Source of the DNA: Nocardia vinacea
GTDB lineage: Bacteria; Actinomycetota; Actinomycetes; Mycobacteriales; Mycobacteriaceae
Direction: 5' to 3'
DNA length: 64,000 nt
NCBI RefSeq assembly: GCF_035920345.1
Contig: NZ_CP109149.1
Coordinates: 7,378,001 to 7,442,000, forward strand
Numbering within the stretch: the stretch's first letter is position 1; the number at the start of each line of letters is the position of its first letter. The notes under the pieces are model-generated. The model saw only the letters and a list, made by a program, of their open reading frames with translations. It was not told the origin of the DNA and made no database searches. Below, one piece after another: positions 23,768 through 33,317 of the stretch. Made by a program: the position numbers and the translations under genes.

Positions 23768-23916
23768 TTAGCCAAGTCCTTTGTTACATCCTTGTTTCAG
23801 GGTACGACGTTAAGTGATCGCGCTCACTCGAAGTGGGACATTACGTACGACTCGTTCCTGCTCAATTGGAATACCGTTGCCTTTCTGCAACTTTGAGAAT
23901 GCAAAGGGCGGCGGCA

Positions 23917-24081
23917 ATGACGACAATGCCGAATACCACCGTGCGAGCTCTCCGCGCCGATCGCGCGTTCGAGCCGGGTGTCCAGACCAGTCGATCCGCG
24001 CGCCACACCCAGCGCGGGCGCGAACAGCACGGTCCGCTACGCAGCGGGGGCTGCCCGGCCTGCGGACGGGGGGAGGAGTAA
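23917..24081 (+). CDS. Small protein with C-terminal CPxCG motif
   Basis: A 54-residue ORF, divergent from the XRE-TPR regulator and ending 3 bp before the next gene. The N-terminus is Arg-rich (VRALRADRAFEPGVQTSR) and the C-terminus is GCPACGRGEE, a half zinc-ribbon that might bind metal as a dimer. GGGCGGCGGCA precedes the ATG. Support comes from placement and tight spacing rather than recognised homology. It may be a co-regulated partner of the gene at 24085. Confidence 0.5.
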   Translation: MTTMPNTTVRALRADRAFEPGVQTSRSARHTQRGREQHGPLRSGGCPACGRGEE

Positions 24082-24084
24082 GCC

Positions 24085-24543
24085 ATGTTCGAGCGCTGTC
24101 ACTCGCCCCACGAAATCGCGCATCTGCTGCGACATCGGTACGGACTGCCGGTTCAACTGTTGGCGGGTCGCCCGATGATCACCACTGGCTCCATCCTCGG
24201 CGCCCTGGTGCTGCCGCCGGATCTCGGCCGCAAAGTTCTGGGCACCCTCGACCGGACCTACACGGCCCCGGTGGTCGCCGACCCCGGCGAACGCACCTGG
24301 ACCTTCCTCGTCGCACCACCGAGCCCGGCCACCCCGGTCGAGATCAGCGTGCGCCGCTGCCTGGCCGGACATCACGTGACCGTCATTCCCCCTGGCCGCC
24401 ATGTCCTGCTCCCCACCACCGATTCCCAACTCGGCTGGCACTGGGCAGGCGAACCAACCCCCGGCGTCCTGCGCATGCCACCCCGGTCCGCGGTAATCAA
24501 TGCGGTCTACCAGGTCACCAACATGCGCTCCCACACCCTGTAG
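24085..24543 (+). CDS. Unknown soluble protein paired with the XRE-TPR regulator
   Basis: A 152-residue cytosolic protein I do not recognise. It starts with a helical HSPHEIAHLLRHRYGLPVQL and continues with beta-rich segments (TTGSILGALVLPPDLGRKVL; RTWTFLVAPPSPATPVEISV). It then has a core HHVTVIPPGRHVLLPTTDSQ ending in LGWHWAGEP, recalling the bifunctional DNA primase/polymerase N-terminal fold seen next to actinomycete XRE regulators. That resemblance is weak. An 11-bp terminator hairpin follows 9 bp after its stop. Confidence 0.65.
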   Translation: MFERCHSPHEIAHLLRHRYGLPVQLLAGRPMITTGSILGALVLPPDLGRKVLGTLDRTYTAPVVADPGERTWTFLVAPPSPATPVEISVRRCLAGHHVTVIPPGRHVLLPTTDSQLGWHWAGEPTPGVLRMPPRSAVINAVYQVTNMRSHTL

Positions 24544-24552
24544 TCAGCGCCT

Positions 24553-24590
24553 ACCCCCACCCGCCACGACCGGGTGGGGGTTCCGGTGGA
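24553..24590 (+). terminator. Intrinsic-type terminator
   Basis: ACCCCCACCCG (24553-24563) pairs perfectly with CGGGTGGGGGT (24571-24581) across a 7-nt loop, just after the stop of the unknown gene. Only a short T pair follows, as is common in high-GC actinomycetes. Confidence 0.7.
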
Positions 24591-24730
24591 CGGCCGCGTA
24601 TAGCGCTGCGGCGGTACGCATCTTCGTACTGGGTGACTCGGTCGCGCAGATGGGATTCGAGTAGATCCCGGATGAGTACCAGTGGTTTCTACTCATGTTC
24701 CGGTGCGCTCGGGAAATCAGCATTGGAGAC

Positions 24731-27253
24731 ATGACTACGTCTATCGATCCCGCGCTGATTTCGCGGTTGTCCGGGGAGTTCGCTGTGTTGGGAACGCAGA
24801 TGGGCGTCCTCGGCCGAGATCTGGATCTGTTACGAGCGCAGGTTGTCGCTGATTCGGTTGCCGCATCTGCGGTTTCGCAGGAGTCGACCGGCTTCTCGGT
24901 TCGCGGAGAGTACCCGCTCGGTCCGATCCCGGTGCCGCCCGGTGCCAGCGGCGAGCCTGCGTCCGGAGCCGCAGGGGCGGCCGGTGGCCAGACGGCGTTG
25001 CCGGATGCACCTGCAGCTCCTTCGGCCGAGCCGACGCGCGACGCTGGGCATACCTCGGCCGCGGCGGCAGTGGGGGAGTCGGCGGCTGGCCGGACATCGA
25101 CGGCACAGTCGGAAGCTGCGAGTGCTCCGATGACCCCGAGACCCGAAGCGATCTCTGGTGCTTCCGGTGTGCCTGGCGCGGCGCCGGGTGCTCCGACCAT
25201 GCCTGCAGGGGGTGCGGTCTCAGATGTGCCTACAGCAGGAGAGGCCCCCGGTCTTCCGGTCGTGCCTGCAGCGGGTACGGCACCACAGCAGCCAGCTTCT
25301 GCTGATGGTGCGGGCGCTCCCGCTATGCCCGCGCCGGGGGTACCCGCCGCATGGACGGTGCCCGGCGCGCCGATGGCGGGTGCGGTGCCGTCGGCACCAG
25401 TTCCTGGCGGGGTGGGGCGGATTCCGATGCCGCCGGCCGGGCCTCCGGGGTGGTCGCGGCCGGTGCCTGGGTATGGCGCGCCGGGCGGTGCCGGGATGTC
25501 CGGGTGGGCCGTGGGGCCGGGTGGGGTGCCAGGGCTTTCGGGTATGCCCGGCGGGTTTGTGCCGCCAGGACCGCGAGGGCCGGGGATTCCGGCGGTTCCG
25601 CCAGGGGTGCCGCCGCGGCCGCCGAGGTGGGTTGGGGCGGGTGCGCCGAAGACTCCGTGGTGGCAGCAGGAGGGGATGATCAGTCGGGTGCTGGCGGTGG
25701 CCGGGGTGGGGGTGACGCTGATCGGGGTGGTGATGCTGTTGGTGCTTGCCGCGCAGGCCGGGTTCTTCGGGCCGGTGCCGAGAGTTGTTGCCGGGGCGGT
25801 GTTCTCGGCGGCGCTGGTGGGAGCGGGGGTCAGGGTGTTCGGGCGGCCCGGTGGGCGGGTCGGTGGAATTTCCTTGGCTGCCACCGGTATTGCCGGGGCG
25901 TATCTGGATGTGGTTGCGGTGACGGCGATCTACGAGTGGTTGCATCCGGTGGTCGGGCTCGCGGTGGCGCTTGGTGTTGCGGCGGGTGGGGTCGGGTTGG
26001 CGATGCGGTGGCAGTCGCAGCCGCTCGCGGTGCTCGTTGTCGCGGGTGCGGCGTTGTTGTCGCCGTTCGTCACTTCGGAACTGGTGCTGCTCGCATTCCT
26101 GATCATGTTGCAGTTGACCTGTGTGCCGGTGCAATTGGTCCGTGATTGGCCGTTCCTGCATGTGGTGCGCACCGTGCCGGCGACATTGGCGACCTTGCTC
26201 GCCATTGCCGTCGCCGTCGTCGACGATCCGGCGCAGGGCCGGGTGTACTGGCTGCTCACCGCTGCGGTGGCGATTGCGGCGATCGGGTTGGTCGGCGGTG
26301 TTCTGGTGGTGCGCAGGCGATCCGGCGATATCGTCGCCGCGCTGAGCTTCGCGCTCTCGACGGTTCCACTCTTGGCCGCCCCCGCGATGTTCGAGCGGCA
26401 CTCGGCCACCTTGGTCGCGGCTGTTTATGCGGCGGTCCTGTTGGCCGTGGCGACATTGCCTATGGTGCCGAAATTGCGTGAGCTGGTCCAGATTCCGGGT
26501 TCGATCGCATTCGTCTCCGCGATCGCCGGTTCGTTCGCGCTGCTCGAAGCGTGTGTCGGCGTGACACGACTGCAGACCCTGCCGATCGCACTGTTCCTGG
26601 TGGCGCTCTGCTACCTCGGCTTGGCCGGACAGCGGCGCTCCCGCATTACTGCCGCCATCGGCGCGGCATTCACCCTGGTCGGATCGGTAGTGTACTTCAC
26701 CACCGTGACTCCGGAAGCGCTTGCGACACAACGGCTTGCGCACTCGCACCTGGGTATCGCGACCGCGCTGGGAGCTGTCCTCGCGCTCGCAGTCCTCGCC
26801 GTGGGCGTCTGGTGCGCCCGGAGACTCCCCGGCATGACCAAGGGCGGAACCGACGAGTCCACGCTGTTCGTCGTCGCGAGCATCGCGGGCCTGTATGCGG
26901 TAACCGCCGCGGCGGTCTCGATCGGCATCGCGACCGGCAGCGCCGACGGTTTCATCATCGGCCACAGCGCCGCCACCATCCTGTGGATGGCCGCCGCCAC
27001 GGCCGCGCTGTTCTTCGGCCTGCGCAACCTGTCCCGCTCGGCCGCCGTCGCCAAACTGGCACTCGGCTCCGGGCTGCTCGTCACCGCAGCCGCCCTGGCC
27101 AAACTGTTCCTCTTCGATCTCGCCACCCTCGATGGCCTGGTCCGAGTAGCAGCCTTCTTGGTAGTCGGCGTCCTCCTGCTCCTGGCAGGGACCCGCTACG
27201 CCCGTGCCTTCGCCGAAGCTGGTGCCACAAACCCGGATTCAGCAGAACGCTGA
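24731..27253 (+). CDS. DUF2339 polytopic membrane protein with Pro/Gly/Ala-rich N-terminus
   Basis: An 840-residue protein. Residues ~1-40 form a short coiled coil (RLSGEFAVLGTQMGVLGRDL). Residues ~60-310 are a disordered Ala/Pro/Gly-rich stretch with collagen-like runs near its end. From ~320 to the C-terminus about fourteen or more hydrophobic helices alternate (ISRVLAVAGVGVTLIGVVML onward). The membrane half matches DUF2339, an uncharacterised bacterial membrane family. ATG 24731 has GGAG upstream and directly starts the conserved coiled coil. The 3' end of the gene has been partly duplicated downstream. The long minus-strand ORFs across it are compositional shadows. Confidence 0.85.
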   Translation: MTTSIDPALISRLSGEFAVLGTQMGVLGRDLDLLRAQVVADSVAASAVSQESTGFSVRGEYPLGPIPVPPGASGEPASGAAGAAGGQTALPDAPAAPSAEPTRDAGHTSAAAAVGESAAGRTSTAQSEAASAPMTPRPEAISGASGVPGAAPGAPTMPAGGAVSDVPTAGEAPGLPVVPAAGTAPQQPASADGAGAPAMPAPGVPAAWTVPGAPMAGAVPSAPVPGGVGRIPMPPAGPPGWSRPVPGYGAPGGAGMSGWAVGPGGVPGLSGMPGGFVPPGPRGPGIPAVPPGVPPRPPRWVGAGAPKTPWWQQEGMISRVLAVAGVGVTLIGVVMLLVLAAQAGFFGPVPRVVAGAVFSAALVGAGVRVFGRPGGRVGGISLAATGIAGAYLDVVAVTAIYEWLHPVVGLAVALGVAAGGVGLAMRWQSQPLAVLVVAGAALLSPFVTSELVLLAFLIMLQLTCVPVQLVRDWPFLHVVRTVPATLATLLAIAVAVVDDPAQGRVYWLLTAAVAIAAIGLVGGVLVVRRRSGDIVAALSFALSTVPLLAAPAMFERHSATLVAAVYAAVLLAVATLPMVPKLRELVQIPGSIAFVSAIAGSFALLEACVGVTRLQTLPIALFLVALCYLGLAGQRRSRITAAIGAAFTLVGSVVYFTTVTPEALATQRLAHSHLGIATALGAVLALAVLAVGVWCARRLPGMTKGGTDESTLFVVASIAGLYAVTAAAVSIGIATGSADGFIIGHSAATILWMAAATAALFFGLRNLSRSAAVAKLALGSGLLVTAAALAKLFLFDLATLDGLVRVAAFLVVGVLLLLAGTRYARAFAEAGATNPDSAER

Positions 27254-27302
27254 CAACTGCAGTGCTGGCTGCTCCGCAAAGGCAGCCCACTGACACCTGC
27301 GG

Positions 27303-27480
27303 CTCCTCCTGGCCGGTACCCGCTGTGGCGGGGCTTCGCTGAAGCCTGTGCCGCAAACCAGGATTCAGCAGCGGCACTCGCCGATGCAGGCAGCGACTGT
27401 GCCGCTCGGCGCACCACAACGCCCGAATCCATTGCCGAAGCCTTTGTTAGGTAACAAGATTCAGCAGACGCAACCCGGCG
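27303..27480 (+). repeat. Decayed duplicates of the DUF2339 gene 3' end
   Basis: The closing segment of the DUF2339 gene recurs downstream. A ~75-bp imperfect copy lies at 27303-27378 (CTTCGCTGAAGCCTGTGCCG and GGATTCAGCAG). A shorter second copy is near 27436-27471 (TTGCCGAAGCCT, AAGATTCAGCAG). They are not open reading frames; they fill the 297-bp gap before the convergent tetR. Nothing else is evident there. Confidence 0.6.
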
Positions 27481-27550
27481 AGTCGGCGGGCGCTCAGATC
27501 CCCGACATCGTTGGGCTGGGGGCAACCTCGTTGAACCGACTCGGTGTGTG

Positions 27551-28147
27551 TCATGCACCTGGTTGCTCGAGCCCGGCGCAGATCAGGTCGACGATGCGTT
27601 CGGGTAGCGTCTCGTCGATCGGCTCGTGGGTCAGCAGGACTCGCATGTGGAACGGGGCGATGACGGTCTCCAGTACCAGGCGGGCATCGGTGGTCTGCGG
27701 CAATTCGCCTCGCTGAATACCGCGTTCGATGATGACCGAAGCCAGGCTGAGTCGTGATTCCCAGAACCTGCGGCGCGCTGCTGCGACGGACTCGTCGTCG
27801 ACGTGCACGGCCGCCGCGCGGGTGAAGGTCGCTCCGGTGGGTTGGGACAGGAATGCCGCTACCGAGCGGGTCAGTGCGAGGAGGTCGCCGCGCACCGAGC
27901 CGGTGTCGGGCGCTGGGATGCCCTCGCCGCTGGTGGCTAGCATCGCATCGACGATGAGGTTCTCTCGGGTGCGCCACCGGCGGTAAATCGAGGTCTCGTG
28001 GACACCGGCACGGGCCGCGACCTCGCCGACACTGAAGTTGTTCGGGCCATGTTCGAGCAGCACGCTGACTGCGGCCTCGACGACCGCTCCACGTACGCGT
28101 GCGCTGCGACCGCCGGTACGCCGCGGCCGATCTACTGACTCGGTCAC
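27551..28147 (-). CDS. TetR-family transcriptional repressor
   Basis: A 198-residue TetR regulator with a basic N-terminal arm (DRPRRTGGRSARVRGAVVEA). The HTH is NFSVGEVAARAGVHETSIYR, and the C-terminal domain carries the common TetR_C motif (TFTRAAAVHVDDESVAAARR). The GTG at 28147 is the only start near the HTH. It is divergent from an alpha/beta hydrolase, and a perfect 20-bp palindrome lies between them, so it probably controls itself and the hydrolase. Confidence 0.88.
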   Translation of the reverse strand: MTESVDRPRRTGGRSARVRGAVVEAAVSVLLEHGPNNFSVGEVAARAGVHETSIYRRWRTRENLIVDAMLATSGEGIPAPDTGSVRGDLLALTRSVAAFLSQPTGATFTRAAAVHVDDESVAAARRRFWESRLSLASVIIERGIQRGELPQTTDARLVLETVIAPFHMRVLLTHEPIDETLPERIVDLICAGLEQPGA

Positions 28148-28158
28148 CCAGTCACTTT

Positions 28159-28178
28159 AACGCAAGAATCCTTGCGTT
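28159..28178. promoter_or_regulatory. TetR operator between tetR and the hydrolase
   Basis: AACGCAAG-AATC-CTTGCGTT, a perfect palindrome with 8-bp arms, starts 12 bp upstream of the tetR GTG. A further half-site CTTGCGTTAA (28215-28224) lies directly before the hydrolase start. Confidence 0.75.
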
Positions 28179-28235
28179 CGAGTTCGCTGCGCGTTAGCGT
28201 ACTTATCGCATTATTACTTGCGTTAAGGAGTGGAT

Positions 28236-29441
28236 ATGGTCAACTGGGATGCGCCGACCATCGACATCGCGCCCACTGCGGACCCAGTCGGCTACCACAG
28301 ACTGCATCCGGACCGGGGCATGGAATTCCAGCTCAACCGATTCCTGCAGTGGATCGGACCCGACGCCCTGGCCGAGGTCCGCGCGGCCGCCGAGCGGATC
28401 AGCTCCTACTCCGAGTGGATCACGGTGTTCCTCGAGCTGGCACAGCAGGCACGGGCCGACGGTCGCGTGCTGCCCGCCGCGTACTACGACCGGGCAGCAG
28501 AATTCTTCATGCCCGTCGATGACCCGCGTCGCGTCCCCGCTCGCGACCGGTTCGTCGGTGCGATGCGCGATCTTTACCGGCTGTCTCCGGTCGACGTGCC
28601 CTACGGTGCGGCCACTTTGCCGACATACGAGGTGCGGCCCGAGGGGCCTTCGCGAGGCGTCCTCGTCGTCTGCGGTGGATTCGACGAGTACACCGAGGAA
28701 ATCTTCCCCCTGCTACTGACCGGAGCCCGCGCCGGATACCGCGTCATCGCCTTCGACGGCCCCGGCCAGGGCGGCGCTCTCGAAGACCACGGACTACCCC
28801 TCACGGCAACCTGGGAACACCCGGTCGCAGCCGTTCTCGACCACTACGACCTCGACGACGTCACCTTGATCGGCATCTCACTCGGCGGCGGACTCGCCAT
28901 CCGCGCGGCCGCCTTCGAGGCCCGCATCCGTCGCGTCGTCGCGCTCGACGTTCTCGACGACTTCCTCGAATGCCTTGGCGGACAAGCCTTTCCCGGCGCA
29001 ACCCCGGCACTGCGCCTAGCCGACACTGCCCGCGCTCGCCCCATCGTCAACCTCACCGCACGCCTGGCCGCCGCCCGCAAACCGATCGCCGCCTGGGGCC
29101 TGCGCCAGGGCATGCACGTCACCGGCACCGCGGACGCCTACACCTTCTTCCGCGTCGCCCGCACCCTGTCCACCCGCACCATCTCCGACCGCGTCACCGC
29201 CGACGTCCTCCTACTCGCCGGAGCCGACGACCACTACGTGCCCGCACACCAACTCCACCGCCAAGCCGCCGCGCTGACCCACGCCCGCTCCGTCACCACG
29301 CGCTTGTTCACCGCCGCCGAACAAGCCCAAAACCACTGCCAGATCGGCAATATCGGCATCTGCCTGCACACCATCCTCACCTGGCTCGACGATCATCAGC
29401 CCGCAACGGACGAAAACCTGAGCCCGACACCGATCCAGTGA
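28236..29441 (+). CDS. Alpha/beta hydrolase (FrsA/dihydropseudooxynicotine-hydrolase type)
   Basis: A 401-residue hydrolase with the extra helical N-terminal domain of the esterase FrsA-like group. The nucleophile elbow is GISLGGG (the Ser of GxSxG). The acid is expected in LLLAGADDHYVP and the His in AEQAQNHCQIG. The oxyanion region is VVCGGFDEYTEE. These enzymes hydrolyse C-C or ester bonds; some act in N-heterocycle degradation, so a catabolic role is possible but unproven. ATG 28236 is preferred to GTG 28230 because AAGGAG lies 6 nt before it. Expression is probably governed by the divergent TetR. Confidence 0.87.
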   Translation: MVNWDAPTIDIAPTADPVGYHRLHPDRGMEFQLNRFLQWIGPDALAEVRAAAERISSYSEWITVFLELAQQARADGRVLPAAYYDRAAEFFMPVDDPRRVPARDRFVGAMRDLYRLSPVDVPYGAATLPTYEVRPEGPSRGVLVVCGGFDEYTEEIFPLLLTGARAGYRVIAFDGPGQGGALEDHGLPLTATWEHPVAAVLDHYDLDDVTLIGISLGGGLAIRAAAFEARIRRVVALDVLDDFLECLGGQAFPGATPALRLADTARARPIVNLTARLAAARKPIAAWGLRQGMHVTGTADAYTFFRVARTLSTRTISDRVTADVLLLAGADDHYVPAHQLHRQAAALTHARSVTTRLFTAAEQAQNHCQIGNIGICLHTILTWLDDHQPATDENLSPTPIQ

Positions 29442-29733
29442 GCTATCGGGTTCGCACCGAGCGGCCCGCAAAAACCGCTGGCACCGAAGCCGCTCAGTGT
29501 CGTTCAGCCGTCACCGACGATCCGCCACCGGCACCCGGGTAGGAACAGGTGTGGCTCGAGCCGCACGCACGACCGGCCTAGTGGACCACCCACGTCGCCG
29601 CACCCGGCCTACTCGTCCGCCAGAATGCGCGCGACATCACTTATGCCATCAGCGTCTGGAGAAGCAAAACCTACCTGCGCCTGTTGCTGCTTTCGGGGAT
29701 GTGCTGAAACGAAAGCCGCAGCCGCGCAAGGCG

Positions 29734-32586
29734 TTACTCGCGATCCCGCCGCCGCAGCAGCTCGTTCACGCTGACCGTCCGCCCGTCCGCGCTGTGGTGC
29801 CGACCTTCGTCGGGCTGGCCGATGCGGCGACGATTGGACCGCAACTCGGCCATCCAGTTTTCGATGCTGCTCCGGTTCTCATCCGAGGCATCGTCATTCG
29901 ACGGGGCGTGGCTTTCCGACGCTGCGTGGTGGGTCGGATGGTCCGGAGCAGGGATCGGCGTCTGCTGGACCGGTGGCGGGGGAGGCGTCGGTGCGGGCGC
30001 AGGCGGAATCGGACGAGTCGGTTCGGACGCTCCCGAAATCGTCGGAATCGGCCGCGGCCGAATGGGCTCGGGTGCCGACGGCGCCGACTGGCCGAGCGGC
30101 GCGGCTGGCAACCCCGGCGCAGGCGATGCCTGTCCGGAAGGCGGCACGGGCGGCCCAGGCGGTGGTGTATGCAGCGGCGAATTCGCCCGCGGCCGAGTCG
30201 GATCGTGCGGCGCGACAACCGGCCGCGGCGGCACCGGTGGTTCGGGCGGGAGCTTCGCGAAATGCTGCGTCGGCGCCTCCGCCTCGATCTCCTCGACGGT
30301 GCGCGGCCGCCGCGGTGACCGCGTCCGAGTACTGACGTTATCGGTGAGCGCGGGCATCTGCATCGTCACCGGATCGGTGATGGGCGTGGTCTTCACCAGG
30401 TCGACGACCTCGCCCCCGCCGGGACGCTCGTCGTCCAGAATGGGTTCGCCGAGCCCGACCTTCTGCTGCACCTTCTTCATCCACGCCGGCGCCCACCAGC
30501 AGTCGTCGCCGAGCAGCTTCATGGTGGCCGGGACGAGCAGCATGCGCAGAATCGTCGCGTCGATGAACAGCGCCGCGATCATGCCGTAGGCCAGATACTG
30601 CATCATGACCAGATCGGAGAATGCGAACGCGCCGGTCACCACGAGCAGGATGAGCGCGGCGGCGGTGATGATGCGCCCGGTCTGCGCGGTACCGATGCGC
30701 ACTGCCTCGGTCGTCGAAGCGCCCTGCGTACGAGCTTCGACCATGCGCGACAACAGGAATACCTCGTAGTCGGTCGAAAGACCGTAGATAACCGCGATGA
30801 TCAGCACCAATACCGGCGACATGATCGGCTGCGGCGTGAAGTTCAACAGGCTCGCACCGTGTCCGTCGATGAAGATCCACGTCAAAATGCCGAGCGTGGA
30901 ACCCAATCCGAGCGCGCTCATCAACGCGGCCTTGATGGGCAGCACCAGTGAGCCGAAGGTGAGGAACATCAGCAGCGTGGTCACGAACAGCACCAGCGCG
31001 ATCATCAACGGCATCCGGTGCAGCAGCGCGTCGATGCTGTCCTTCTGGATCGCCGGCTGTCCACCGACATACATCTGCACGTCGTCCGGAATTTCTAGGG
31101 AGCGCAGATAGTCGATGGTCGGATCGAAATTCTCCGAATCCGCGAGCGTCGCGCTGGTGCGGAACACTTCCTTGTCCGTGTTGGACTGAGCAGGCACGTC
31201 GAAGGTGCCGTTCAAGCCGGGCGCCTGCTTGGCCGCGGCCCACAGCTTGCCGACGGCATTGCTGTTACCGGAGACGAAAACCAGCTGGATCGGATCGGAC
31301 TTGCGTAGCGGGAAGATCGAGTCGAACTTCGCCTGTGCGAGTCGGGTCGCGTTATCCGGCGGCAGGTACCGCTCGTTGATACCGCCGAAGGCCAGATTCT
31401 TGACCGGAATGATCAGCAGCAGCAACAGGATGCAGATCGGGATCGCGATCTTGAGCGGATGCTGCATCACCCAGCGGGTCGACTTGCCCCAGAAACCGGT
31501 CTCGACTTCCTCGGCGGTCTTGGTCTTGCGGAATCGTTTGAGGCCGAGCATATCCACCCGCGCCCCGAGAATGCTGAGCATCGCGGGCAGGATGGTGATG
31601 GCGGTCAGCGCGGCCAGCGAGACGGTCGCGATCGAGCCGTAGGCGATCGATTTGAGGAAGCCCTGCGGGAACAGCAGCATGCCGCCGAGGCTGGCGATGA
31701 TCATGGTCGCGGAGAACACCACGGTGCGACCCGCGGTCATCACCGAGCGGCGCACGGCCGCACGCGTGTCGTAGCCCTCGGCGAGTTCCTCTCGGAACCG
31801 ACTCACGATGAACAGGCCGTAGTCGATGGCCAGACCGAGACCGATCATCGAAACGACCGGCGAGACAAACGAGTTGACCTCGGTGAACTCGGTCGCGAAC
31901 CGCACGATGCCCCAGGCGCCGATCACCGTGAGACCACCGACGATCAATGGCAGCGCCGCCGCGACCACACCGCCGAAGATGAAGAACAGCAGCACCGCGA
32001 CCGCGGGGATGGCCAGGATCTCCATCCGCTTCTGGTCGGCGGCCATGGTGTCGTTCAGCGTGCCCGCCACCGCCTGCAGACCCGCGACCTGTACGTCGAT
32101 GCCCGGAATGGCGAAGACGCCGTTCACTTTCCGGAAGTTGCGCACCATGGCGGTGTCGTTATCGCCTTGGATGGCGATCGAGGCGAAGGTGTACTTCTTA
32201 TCCTTCGAGCCGAACGTCAATGGTGATGCCGGGCCGGTTTCGGTCTGCCAGTAGGCGCCGTTGATCTTGGCGATCTCATCCGGATGGTCGCGCGGCAGCA
32301 TATTGAGGCTGTCGACGACTTTCTGCCGGAATTCGGGATCATCGATCGTCTTACCGTCCGGTGCGGTGTAGAGCACGATCACATCGCTGTTGTGATCACG
32401 TCCGAACGCCTCGTCGGACAACTTGGCCGCTTTGGCCGATTGCGACGTGGGGTCATCCCACCCGCTGGAGCTGAGATGGTCTTCCAGGCCGAGGCCGTAA
32501 CCGCCGAGTGCCAAGAGTGCGGCCGCGACAATGCCGATGACGGCGAAGCGCAGCCGATAGACCAGATCGCCCCAGCGTGTGAACAC
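29734..32586 (-). CDS. mmpL3: MmpL3-family RND exporter (trehalose monomycolate flippase)
   Basis: A 950-residue inner-membrane transporter that moves trehalose monomycolate out for mycomembrane assembly. Twelve helices are in two RND halves, each with a periplasmic porter domain (after residue ~50 and after ~420). The proton-relay Asp-Tyr pairs are visible in GLAIDYGLFIVSRFRE (about D255-Y256) and GLSTDYEVFLLSRM, matching MmpL3. The C-terminal ~220 residues are cytoplasmic, Pro-rich and low-complexity. Position next to the NYN and trmB genes reproduces the Rv0206c-Rv0208c order. The GTG start overlaps the upstream stop (TAGTG), implying translational coupling; an upstream in-frame start would enter the NYN gene. 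Confidence 0.95.
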   Translation of the reverse strand: MFTRWGDLVYRLRFAVIGIVAAALLALGGYGLGLEDHLSSSGWDDPTSQSAKAAKLSDEAFGRDHNSDVIVLYTAPDGKTIDDPEFRQKVVDSLNMLPRDHPDEIAKINGAYWQTETGPASPLTFGSKDKKYTFASIAIQGDNDTAMVRNFRKVNGVFAIPGIDVQVAGLQAVAGTLNDTMAADQKRMEILAIPAVAVLLFFIFGGVVAAALPLIVGGLTVIGAWGIVRFATEFTEVNSFVSPVVSMIGLGLAIDYGLFIVSRFREELAEGYDTRAAVRRSVMTAGRTVVFSATMIIASLGGMLLFPQGFLKSIAYGSIATVSLAALTAITILPAMLSILGARVDMLGLKRFRKTKTAEEVETGFWGKSTRWVMQHPLKIAIPICILLLLLIIPVKNLAFGGINERYLPPDNATRLAQAKFDSIFPLRKSDPIQLVFVSGNSNAVGKLWAAAKQAPGLNGTFDVPAQSNTDKEVFRTSATLADSENFDPTIDYLRSLEIPDDVQMYVGGQPAIQKDSIDALLHRMPLMIALVLFVTTLLMFLTFGSLVLPIKAALMSALGLGSTLGILTWIFIDGHGASLLNFTPQPIMSPVLVLIIAVIYGLSTDYEVFLLSRMVEARTQGASTTEAVRIGTAQTGRIITAAALILLVVTGAFAFSDLVMMQYLAYGMIAALFIDATILRMLLVPATMKLLGDDCWWAPAWMKKVQQKVGLGEPILDDERPGGGEVVDLVKTTPITDPVTMQMPALTDNVSTRTRSPRRPRTVEEIEAEAPTQHFAKLPPEPPVPPRPVVAPHDPTRPRANSPLHTPPPGPPVPPSGQASPAPGLPAAPLGQSAPSAPEPIRPRPIPTISGASEPTRPIPPAPAPTPPPPPVQQTPIPAPDHPTHHAASESHAPSNDDASDENRSSIENWMAELRSNRRRIGQPDEGRHHSADGRTVSVNELLRRRDRE

Positions 32587-33317
32587 TAAGCGACTCCTTG
32601 GGCAGGGCGAGAGGTGAGCAGCGCCGACAGCGGCCGGAACGGCTGCAGCCAAGCACCCTCGTCGGGCAGCGAGTCGAGGCTGACCCTGGGCAGCGGTTCA
32701 CGGAACACGCCCGGGATGTCCTCGAGATCTACGAACTCGAGGGTATCGGATGTTACGGCCCAACTCGCATGCTCACGGAAGCCGAGTATCTGAACGGGGA
32801 TTCCGTTGGCGGCCAATCGTTCGAGCGGTTCGCGGAATGCCTGGCCATCGGCGGAGGCGACCATGATGCCCGCCAGCCCGGCACCGCGGCTGCGTAGCTC
32901 GATGTGCGCGAGCATATCCGCGTCGACATCGGAGTCCTCATCGATCTTGGGCTTGGCGAAGACCGCGTAGCCGACATTGCGCAGCGCCTCCACCCACGGC
33001 CGCACCACATCGGCGGTGCCGGACGCGATATTGGTGAAGACGGTCGCTTCCGGTTCGACTCGGGTCACGCTGCCCACCGATAGTTCGGCGGTGCGCGCGA
33101 GCAGCCAGCGGCCGAGCGCGTCGAAGCGCGGTCGATAGGCGGCGGTCGGGCGGCCGCCGAGGATCGCGCCCAGTCCCATATCGAGGTTCGGGGCGTCCCA
33201 GACCAATAGCACTCGACGCACATCGGGCGTAACCGCGCCGATCACCTCGGATCCGGTTCCGTGCACCTCCCCGGCAACATCCACGACCTCACGGGCCATC
33301 TCACCGACACTCATCAT
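32586..33317 (-). CDS. NYN-domain protein (Rv0207c homologue)
   Basis: A 243-residue cytosolic protein with a PIN-like NYN nuclease fold: RVLLVWDAPNLDMGLGAILG, then the acidic segment DSDVDADMLAHIE, and IMVASADGQAFREPLERLAA. The acidic residues are placed for metal-dependent RNA cleavage, but activity is untested as far as I know. It is the middle gene of trmB-NYN-mmpL3, with 4-nt (ATGA) overlap to trmB and 1-nt overlap to mmpL3. The tight coupling to the mycolate exporter is conserved in mycolata. ATG 33317 follows GGGGGAAG by 6 nt. Confidence 0.88.
   Translation of the reverse strand: MMSVGEMAREVVDVAGEVHGTGSEVIGAVTPDVRRVLLVWDAPNLDMGLGAILGGRPTAAYRPRFDALGRWLLARTAELSVGSVTRVEPEATVFTNIASGTADVVRPWVEALRNVGYAVFAKPKIDEDSDVDADMLAHIELRSRGAGLAGIMVASADGQAFREPLERLAANGIPVQILGFREHASWAVTSDTLEFVDLEDIPGVFREPLPRVSLDSLPDEGAWLQPFRPLSALLTSRPAQGVA

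Noticed and set aside
24544..26965. Long minus-strand ORFs (446 and 581 codons) across the DUF2339 gene
   Set aside because: The sense strand encodes a clear membrane protein; the antisense products are Pro/Gly- or Arg/His-rich artefacts of high GC.
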